The notes under the pieces are model-generated. The model worked only from the letters and a program-made list of their open reading frames with translations. It ran no database searches and was not told the DNA's origin. Source: Kitagawia praeruptora (Eukaryota > Streptophyta > Magnoliopsida > Apiales > Apiaceae). From it: DNA of 64,000 nt. Below are positions 57,150-64,000 of the stretch, piece after piece (positions within the stretch are counted from its first letter, which is position 1; each line of letters opens with the position of its first letter). A program made the position numbers and the translations under genes. The stretch is taken from assembly GCA_037693485.1 (NCBI GenBank), contig CM075346.1, positions 61,127,001 through 61,191,000 on the forward strand. Direction: 5' to 3'.

Positions 57150-57471
57150 TGTTATGAATTGAGATGCAATAAAACCCTTACAAGCCAATAATTAACAGAA
57201 ACGACGAAGTACGATTTAATTAACTTAAATACTACAGAGTTGCAGAACAATTCGAGAGGTTCGCTCTCTCCTTAAACAAAGAAATACAATGAAAGTAATA
57301 TCAAATGACTAGCCGCCTTTTCTCTCAACCCTATTCCCCCTTATCAACCTCAGATCCCTAATTTCCTTGCCAAAAAGACCCTTCTGTCCTTAATATGTTG
57401 TTGAAGTTCCCCTTTTGCCCTTGGGCCTGCGACGTTCATATTTTATAAGTGGGCTGGGCTGATTTATCACA
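57150..57471 (-). repeat. 3' LTR of element F
   Basis: The plus strand runs TGTTATGAATTG to GATTTATCACA. The pol frame extends into it, stopping at 57390. Just inside, the minus strand has the purine tract TTTGGGGGGAGGGTAA. Confidence 0.93.
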
Positions 57472-60184
57472 TTACCCTCCCCCCAAAGCCTCACCTTGTC
57501 CTCAAGGTGGAAGTGTGGGAACCTAGCATGGGTTGCATCTACTTCCTCCCATGTAGCTTCGAAAGCTGGCAAATGCTTCCACTTCAAAAGAACCTCCGTG
57601 TGCTGTGCAGACCCTTTTTGAACTTGTCGAACATCCAGCAATGACTCCGGTTCAACCAGCAGCTCGAGGTCAGCACTTAGTTGGAGAGGGATATCATGTG
57701 AGGACTCCCCTTGGCCTACCGCACGCTTGAGCTGTGAGACATGGAAAACTGGGTGTAATTTACAAGAGGGAGGAAGCTGTAGTTTATATGCAACCTGTCC
57801 AATCTTCTGGATTACTTCGTATGGCCCATAGAACCTTGCTGCCAGTTTTTCGAAGGGTCGGTGAGCTAACGAGCGCTGTCTGTACGGCTGGAGTTTTAAG
57901 TAGACCCTCTCACCCACTGCAAAGGACTCATTCCTGCGCTTCAAATTAGCAGTATCTTGCATTCTTTGTTGTGACTTCATTAACTGCAGCCGTAGCTCAT
58001 CAAGGACATAGTCTCGTTCTTGCAACATTTCCTCCAAACTGTCAACGGCTGTTTGTCCCCTTCCCACACGACTGAGTAAAGGTGGGTCTCGCCCATAAAC
58101 CAACTTAAAGGGTGTTTGCTTGGTTGACATGTGGGGTGAGGTGTTATACGAAAACTCAGCCCAAGCTAACCACTTGGACCACGTTTTGGGTTGCCCCCCA
58201 GCAAAACATCGAAGGTAAGTTTCCAGGGCTTTATTGACAATTTCAGTTTGCCCGTCTGTTTGCGGGTGGTATGCCGTACTTCGCTTTAATTCTGTCCCCT
58301 GTAGCCGAAACAATTCAGACCAGAAATGACTCAAGAAGATCCTATCCCGGTCAGACACTATAGAATTCGGAAACCCATGAAGACGCACTACCTCCTTCAT
58401 GAAAGCCGAGGCAACTGTGTAGGCAGTAAAAGGATGGCGCAGTGGTATGAAGTGGCTGTATTTAGTGAAACGATCTACTACAACCAATATTGTGTTCATA
58501 CCGTTAGAGATAGGTAAGCCTTCGACGAAATCCAACGATATGTCTGACCAAACCATTGTAGGTAATGGCAGGGGTTGGAGTAACCCAGCTGGAGACTGTT
58601 GTGACACCTTGTTTTGTTGACAAACAGAGCACTGCTGGACATGCAACGCCACGTCCTTTCTCATCCCTATCCAGAACCAATCAGTCGCTATTCGGAGATA
58701 GGTTTTGACGTCTCCCGAATGCCCACCAGCAGGGGAATCATGATACAGATTTAACAACGTCTTGACAAACTTAGATGAACGGGGAATGACATATCTCCCC
58801 TTGTAGAATAGTTTCCCTTCGACCAAGCTGTACCCAACATGGGCCTTTGTTTGGTTGGATAGCTCCAGCCTGATTTGTGACAACAAGGAATCCTGCTGGA
58901 CCTCATTATCTAAAACAGTCCAATCAATTTCTGGGACAGAAAACAGGGCACTTAACTCGATTTCCCCTACTGTTTTCCTTGAAAGGGCGTCAGCCACCCT
59001 ATTTGCAGTGCCTGGTTTGTACTGAATGTCGAAGGAATACCCCATTAGTTTGTTGACCCACTTTTGATACTCTGCACCTATCTCTCGCTGCTGTGTAATG
59101 TAACGGAGGCTCTGCTGATCTGTTCGAACGATGAAATGCCTTCCTAACAAGAAGAACCGCCATTTCTGCACAGCCATACATATCGCCATTAACTCCTTCT
59201 CATAGATGGGTTTCTGTTGGGCCCTTGGTCCTAACAGCTTACTGTAAAAAGCTATGGGGCGGTTTTCCTGCATCAGTACTGCCCCGATGCCAAACCCCGA
59301 GGCATCAGACTCCAGAACGAATGGTTTCGAAAAATTTGGCATGGCTAAAACAGGGGGGTTGGCCATGGCCCATTTCAGTTTTTCAAAAGCATTTGTAGCA
59401 GCTTTGGTCCATCCGAAGGCATCCCTTTTCAACTGCTCAGTAAGTGGCTGGGCTATTTGAGCGTATTGGGCTACAAACTTCCGATAATAGCCCGTGAGTC
59501 CGAGAAACCCTCTCAATTCCTTCAAATTACTCGGCTGTGGCCACTCCAACATGGCCTTCACTTTCTCTAAGTCCACTGCAACCCCATTTCCAGAAACAAC
59601 ATGACCCAGATAAGCTATTTCAGTCCGCCCAAACTCACATTTCTTTTTATTGACCACCAACTGAGAATCTGCCAACGTTTGCAAAACCGTCTTCATATGT
59701 AAAACATGTTCATCTTCGGTCTTGCTATAAACCAAAATATCGTCGAAGAACACTAGAACGAACTTGCGGAGGTAAGGTCGAAACACATCGTTCATTAATG
59801 ATTGAAAAGTCGCTGGGGCGTTCATAAGCCCGAAGGGCATGACCAAGAACTCGTAGTGGCCATCATGAGTGCGGAAGGCGGTTTTGTGGGTATCTTCGGG
59901 CCGAACCAATATCTGATGACCAGCCTTTAAGTCCAATTTTGAGAAAACTCGAGCACCATGTAACTCATCTAGTAGCTCGTCTATCACTGGGATTGGATAC
60001 TTGTCGGGGACAGTCTCTTTGTTTAAGGCTCGGTAGTCGACGCAGAACCGCCAAGAACCGTCCCTTTTCTTTACCAACAACACCGGGCTAGAGAATGGGC
60101 TTTGTGACGGCTTGATTATCCCAGCACTCAACATCTCTTTAATTAGCCGTTCAATCTCATTTTTTTGACATTGGGGGTAGCGAT
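57390..60184 (-). CDS. pol of element F: reverse transcriptase, RNase H, integrase, chromodomain
   Basis: From the first methionine (60134) there are 914 residues; homology begins a little upstream, near 60184, in the same frame. Domains in order: reverse transcriptase (RFCVDYRALN, PFGLMNAPATF, catalytic FFDDILVYSK), RNase H (ESDASGFGIG, YEKELMAI, RTDQQSLR, NRVADALSRK; all four acidic residues present), integrase and chromodomain. The integrase has the zinc motif H...H...CSVCQQNK and DDE in SLDFVEG, VSDRDRIF and GQTEIVNK. The chromodomain is VLLKWKHLPAFEATWEEVDA. In reverse transcriptase the usual tyrosine of the DLK-S/A-G-Y-H motif is absent (DLKAGHQI). The chromodomain should direct integration to chromatin (family knowledge). 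Confidence 0.92.
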
Positions 60185-62320
60185 AAGACGTACCCCCACT
60201 GGATTACTTCCCTCTTTTAACTGAATAGAGTGCTCGTGACCCCGAGGAGGTGGCAACCCTTTAGGTGATTGAAACACCCCTGCATTCTGCTCTATAACTG
60301 CTTGTAGGAACCCTGGGACACTCATTTTCTGCTCTGTGCTATCTGATTCTGGCAGCCCCTTTTCCACCTGATTTAACTCCACCCAAAATCCCCCTCGTTT
60401 CTTTCGCATCATCTTCAACATAGCCTTAAGGGAAACTTTGGAACGAACTAATGTTGGATCTCCAATCAGTGTCACCGTGTTTCCACTGTCTTCGTACTGC
60501 ATAACCTGATTTTTCCAATTTGTCACCACATTTCCTAGTGTCTCTAACCATTGTATACCCAATATGACATCACTGCTGCCCAATTCTAAAGGTAGAAAAT
60601 CCTGTTTAATTTCCACGCACCCATCTACCTGCACCACCACATCCCTACACAACCCTTTCCCTCGAACAGCCTCTCCGTTTCCTAATGATACCCCGAATCC
60701 ACCCGTATCGCTCACTGGGATTTCCAATTCCTCTACCATAGGCAATGATAGGAAATTGTGCGTAGCACCTGGGTCTATAAGAATCACTACACTCTTTCCC
60801 TTAATGACCCCTCTGAGTTTCATAGTTTTGGGGTTGGACAGCCCGACTACCGAATTTAAAGAGACTTCAGGATAGACCGTTACCTCCGGGTGGTGTTCCT
60901 CTGTTGGTGGCAATGGAGTTTCACTACTTGCATATTCTACTCCCTCTTCGTCCTCATCATCAATTAGTAGCACACTAAGCTCGCGTCTTCGACACTTATG
61001 CCCGATTGACCATTTGTCATCACACCGGAAACAAAGCCCTTTTGCTTTCTTTTCCTGCAACTCCCTTTCCGTAAGACGCTTGGTTTCCCCACTGAGTTTA
61101 GAATTGTTGTGCTGCGTTGAGTATTTGGGAGAGCTAACCGATGCTTGAGACTCACTAGCTTGGGTGGCCCAGCTCCGAACAGAGGGGCTTGATTGAGATG
61201 AAAAAGATGGAGGTCCAATATGGCTTTGACTCTTAAAAGATGCCGACAATGGCCCTGGTTTGTACACCCCCGCACCCAATCTCTTCTGCCCAACTGCCTG
61301 ATTACGTTCTTCTACTCGAAGAGCTAGCTCCATGGCCTGTTCGAGGCTAAGCGGATTAAGCAACCGCACCTCTGTTTTAACCTCTTCCTTTAACCCATTT
61401 AAGAACTGTCCCAACAAAATATTCTCAGGAACCCTATCCAACGGAGAAGCAGTTTCAATAAATCTCCTTCGGTACTCTGTTACCGTTGTTGTTTGGGCTG
61501 TGGCCAACCACTGCTCATAAAGTGAGCCACCAGACGCAGACCTAAACTGTCGTAATATAAACAGCTTCAAATCCTCCCATCGTCGAATGGGATGTCTCTT
61601 ATTCTCCCATTGATACCAACGGAGGGCATCTCCCTCAAATGCCACCACAACTGCCTCTAGCATCTCCACCTCAGTCATACGATAAAAAGTGAAATATCGC
61701 TCCGCCCTCATTATCCACCCATCTGGGTCCGTTCCATCGAAAATGGGCATGTCTAACTTTTTGTATCTCCAATTACCCAGTCCCCCATTCCACGTTCCCG
61801 GTCCTCCACCTGACCCCCCTACGCCATAGTTCGAACCACCAACACCCAAGTGCGACCCTCCAACTCCAACTCCTGGTATTATCCTATCGACTGGTGGACT
61901 TCCGAATAAAACTCCAGCCCCAACTCCTCCGGCAGGCGTAAGTGGGAATCCCCTTACCACAGCCTCGCCTTGATTAACACTGGCCTCCATCTTTTCTGGC
62001 GAGGGAACTTGTATATTCGTCAAAACCGACCTAATCTCTGTTTGAAACAACTCCTGGTCATGTTTCATTGAGTAAATCATCGATTCTTGCTGCTCCCTTG
62101 ATCGATTTATCCTCCCTTCTAGCCGGGAAGCCATAGCTTCAAGCTCACCGCTGTTTTTCTTCGCACTCTCAGCCTGCCCTTGGAGTAACATTTGTTGAAA
62201 CGCCACCACTGCCTTATCGATTGATTGTGACACCAGATCTGAAACCCGAGATTCCATATTACCCACAGCTTCTTCTAATTCTTCCACCCGTTGAGGCATC
62301 GTTGGATTTGCAGGAGCCAT
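60143..62320 (-). CDS. gag-protease of element F
   Basis: I start at the ATG at 62320 (MAPANPTMPQRVEELEEAV). The frame is open for eight more codons upstream, but those overlap the primer-binding site. A coiled coil (about residues 10-110) and a glycine-rich linker precede the capsid (WIMRAERYFTFYRMTE, LRWYQWENKR, FLNGLKEEVKTEVRLL). The zinc motif CFRCDDKWSIGHKC and an acidic linker follow, then the aspartic protease (VVILIDPGATHNF, DVILGIQWLETLG). The protease catalytic triplet reads D-P-G where D-S-G or D-T-G is the rule. The frame ends at 60143 because of a one-base slip near 60185; polymerase continues in the neighbouring frame. Confidence 0.9.
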   Translation of the reverse strand: MAPANPTMPQRVEELEEAVGNMESRVSDLVSQSIDKAVVAFQQMLLQGQAESAKKNSGELEAMASRLEGRINRSREQQESMIYSMKHDQELFQTEIRSVLTNIQVPSPEKMEASVNQGEAVVRGFPLTPAGGVGAGVLFGSPPVDRIIPGVGVGGSHLGVGGSNYGVGGSGGGPGTWNGGLGNWRYKKLDMPIFDGTDPDGWIMRAERYFTFYRMTEVEMLEAVVVAFEGDALRWYQWENKRHPIRRWEDLKLFILRQFRSASGGSLYEQWLATAQTTTVTEYRRRFIETASPLDRVPENILLGQFLNGLKEEVKTEVRLLNPLSLEQAMELALRVEERNQAVGQKRLGAGVYKPGPLSASFKSQSHIGPPSFSSQSSPSVRSWATQASESQASVSSPKYSTQHNNSKLSGETKRLTERELQEKKAKGLCFRCDDKWSIGHKCRRRELSVLLIDDEDEEGVEYASSETPLPPTEEHHPEVTVYPEVSLNSVVGLSNPKTMKLRGVIKGKSVVILIDPGATHNFLSLPMVEELEIPVSDTGGFGVSLGNGEAVRGKGLCRDVVVQVDGCVEIKQDFLPLELGSSDVILGIQWLETLGNVVTNWKNQVMQYEDSGNTVTLIGDPTLVRSKVSLKAMLKMMRKKRGGFWVELNQVEKGLPESDSTEQKMSVPGFLQAVIEQNAGVFQSPKGLPPPRGHEHSIQLKEGSNPVGVRLIATPNVKKMRLNG

Positions 62321-62331
62321 GGACCGAAAAC

Positions 62332-62343
62332 GCTCTGATACCA
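62332..62343 (-). other. Primer-binding site, initiator Met-tRNA (element F)
   Basis: The minus strand TGGTATCAGAGC lies three bases inside the LTR and is an exact match to the usual plant site. Confidence 0.9.
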
Positions 62344-62346
62344 CTT

Positions 62347-62668
62347 TGTTATGAATTGAGATGCAATAAAACCCTTACAAGCCAATAATTAACAGAAACG
62401 ACGAAGTACGATTTAATTAACTTAAATACTACAGAGTTGCAGAACAATTCGAGAGGTTCGCTCTCTCCTTAAACAAAGAAATACAATGAAAGTAATATCA
62501 AATGACTAGCCGCCTTTTCTCTCAACCCTATTCCCCCTTATCAACCTCAGATCCCTAATTTCCTTGCCAAAAAGACCCTTCTGTCCTTAATATGTTGTTG
62601 AAGTTCCCCTTTTGCCCTTGGGCCTGCGACGTTCATATTTTATAAGTGGGCTGGGCTGATTTATCACA
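62347..62668 (-). repeat. 5' LTR of element F
   Basis: It is identical by eye to 57150-57471. A minus-strand TATAAAAT lies near its start in element orientation (about 62636-62643). Confidence 0.93.
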
Positions 62669-62673
62669 TTTAC

Positions 62674-63168
62674 TTTGCTGTTTGACTTGATCTACTTACT
62701 TCTAGTTTAAATAAATTACACATGTACAGATTGATTTTCACAATACTCGATGTAGAAAACAAGAAGAAACAGAATGATATTCATAATTGCCAAGATCGGG
62801 CATGCTTTTCTCTGTCTTTGTCATCTAACTAAACCTTTACTCATTCAGATTAAAGCCCTACGGAATAGAATCAGAGAATTGGAATCTCACACTGGGGCTA
62901 AAGGAACAACTCTCAGAGTACTAGATAACCTAGGTTTTCTTCTTAAAATCTATTTACATATTGTATTTTGTCTTTTAGGGTGTTCTAATTTGTTTTACCT
63001 AGTCACTTGGCTGCTTTTCGTACCATTGTAACAAATTTGTTTTATGATCTTTGATCAGGAACTGGGAAGGAAACATCTTCGACTAGTCAACTAATTTCTG
63101 AGATGCCTCCACCTGGAAAAAATATTACTACGAAGAGTTATACATCTTACATTAGGTCCTGGTCCCTG
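62674..63168 (+). other. Region right of element F with exon-like pieces
   Basis: A piece at 62849-62917 follows a CTCATTCAG acceptor-like site and precedes GTACTAG. It reads IKALRNRIRELESHTGAKGT and then TLR, a short helical peptide. A second piece begins near 63059 after TTTTGATCAG. Both could belong to a host gene into whose intron F inserted. The family is not recognised and the evidence is limited to splice-like borders. Confidence 0.25.
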
Positions 63169-63254
63169 ACAATCGATTGTCAGGGACCGGTTATGTAACA
63201 ATCGATTGTTAATGAGGCAAGTTGTTACATAACCGGTCCCTGACAATCGATTGT
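63169..63254. repeat. Perfect 33-bp inverted repeat with 20-base loop
   Basis: The left arm (63169-63201) and right arm (63222-63254) are exact reverse complements. The left arm starts ACAATCGATTGTCAGGGACC. The left arm also overlaps a 28-bp perfect palindrome (63161-63188) centred on ATCGAT. ACAATCGATTGT occurs at 63169 and 63243, and a near copy at 63198. No coding or known element match. Confidence 0.9.
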
Positions 63255-64000
63255 ATTGAGATGTTATAACATATGAAAAACAAAAGACTCAAAGTCTTTC
63301 ATAATTGAATTCCATTATATAGATTTTCTTGGTCTCTGTGTAAGTTACATATATACAGATAATTTGTAGAGGGTCTGGCTAAAATGAGAGCTATGCACCC
63401 AATGAGAAGCGGAAAACCAAATGTTCTGCACTTTTACTAGGTTTCTATGTATTATTCTGCACTTTGTCTTCAAGTGCAGAACATTTTTTTTGTTTTTATG
63501 GGCTGCAAAGTTTCCATTCAACTAAACCAACTTGGTCTCTACCATAGACAAATCATCAGCTGGAACATTTGATTCCAGAAAAATGCAGTCACCATATAAA
63601 CGCGAGGCTCTAGCCATGTAATGAGCACACGATTAGAAGACCACACAACAAAATGTGAAGAAACATTAGTCAAGGGTATCTAAAAGTTGTTTACAATCTT
63701 CAACAACTCCTCCAAAACGAGAGGACAAAGTGAAGAAAATTTGGTTCTCACAGTTCTTCGGTTCTCAATTTAACTGATTCGTATCTATTATATGAATTTA
63801 CTAATTTTTATATAGAAGTATATTGGTGGATCTGTCTTGTAGGTCTGGTGACTGGTCCAAACAGATTCCTCACATAATGGAAGTCCCGGACAATCCTGGG
63901 AAGGATCATAGTCGGTTGTGATTGATCTTAAAGGATCGCACCCTCAGTATTTCTTGTATAAAAATTGGGATCCCTTATGCGCAGAAGACCTTGGAATGGG
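63255..64000. other. Right-edge region, no gene recognised
   Basis: A weaker hairpin joins AATGTTCTGCACTT (near 63419) with AAGTGCAGAACATT (near 63472). The last 160 bp, after GTCTTGTAG, have mixed base composition and could include an exon cut by the window edge, but no frame stays open. I see no family match. Confidence 0.4.

Larger units (their letters stand above)
57150..62668 (-). mobile_element. Element F: nearly intact Reina-like chromovirus (Ty3/gypsy)
   Basis: LTRs are 57150-57471 and 62347-62668, both 322 bp and identical by eye. The target duplication TTTAC is perfect (57145-57149 and 62669-62673). On the minus strand: LTR, initiator-Met primer-binding site, gag-protease, reverse transcriptase-RNase H-integrase with a C-terminal chromodomain, G-rich tract and LTR. 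Short LTRs, the CFRCDDKWSIGHKC zinc motif and the chromodomain fit the Reina clade. It is the youngest and most complete element here. One frame break near 60185 separates gag-protease from polymerase. Confidence 0.93.

Noticed and set aside
62321..62344. Gag start of element F at 62344
   Set aside because: The first codon there is GTG and it overlaps the primer-binding site. The ATG at 62320 is the first proper start.
1..64000. tRNA, rRNA or microRNA genes
   Set aside because: I found no tRNA cloverleaf or rRNA motif. The TGGTATCAGAG and TGGCGCC matches are retrotransposon primer-binding sites.

Overview
The window is nuclear DNA of a flowering plant, almost certainly a eudicot. It is about 80 % transposable elements, stacked inside one another. 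One host gene can be named with confidence: an EIN3-like transcription factor of the EIL3/SLIM1 type at 53222-55555. It has a short first exon and one intron, and a frame break in the DNA-binding domain. I cannot place the species from sequence alone.

Layout. (1) 1-4217: minus-strand Ty1/copia element, SIRE-like, cut by the window edge, with one LTR at 2856-4217. (2) 4262-6603: 3' part of a LINE with two RNase H-like segments and a poly(A) tail. (3) 6604-10407: AT-rich DNA with small tandem duplications and no gene. (4) 10408-30658: element A, an old non-autonomous Ty3/gypsy element of the Tekay/Del kind. It keeps gag and an extra ORF before gag but has lost most of pol. Its 5' LTR was hit by a young Athila-like derivative (D, 12330-17253), a solo LTR (17921-18483) and three foldback elements in a TA microsatellite (18898-20283). 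Its 3' LTR carries none of these and has a 2.7 kb tandem duplication instead. (5) 30949-52275: a copia-type solo LTR (E) split by a full-length but dead Athila-like element (B, 31564-51473). B in turn holds a very young LARD-like element (C, 39899-49522) made of two 4283-bp LTRs around 1058 bp. (6) 52276-53103: spacer with a possible short Helitron. (7) 53222-55555: the EIL3-like gene. (8) 55556-64000: downstream DNA with a few exon-like fragments, interrupted by a nearly intact minus-strand Reina-like chromovirus (F, 57150-62668), and a perfect 33-bp hairpin at 63169-63254.

Relative ages come from comparing LTRs by eye. F shows no difference in 322 bp. C shows about 4 in 4283, D about 4 in 1374, and B about 24 plus a 9-bp indel in about 1450. 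A shows a few per cent. B, C, D and F have perfect 5-bp target-site duplications; A and E have copies with one mismatch.

Three of the elements (A, C, D) cannot move alone and depend on proteins from relatives. D shares its flanking non-coding sequence with B, so a B-like element is its natural partner. Most premature stops in the old elements are TAG, as expected from deamination of methylated CHG sites.
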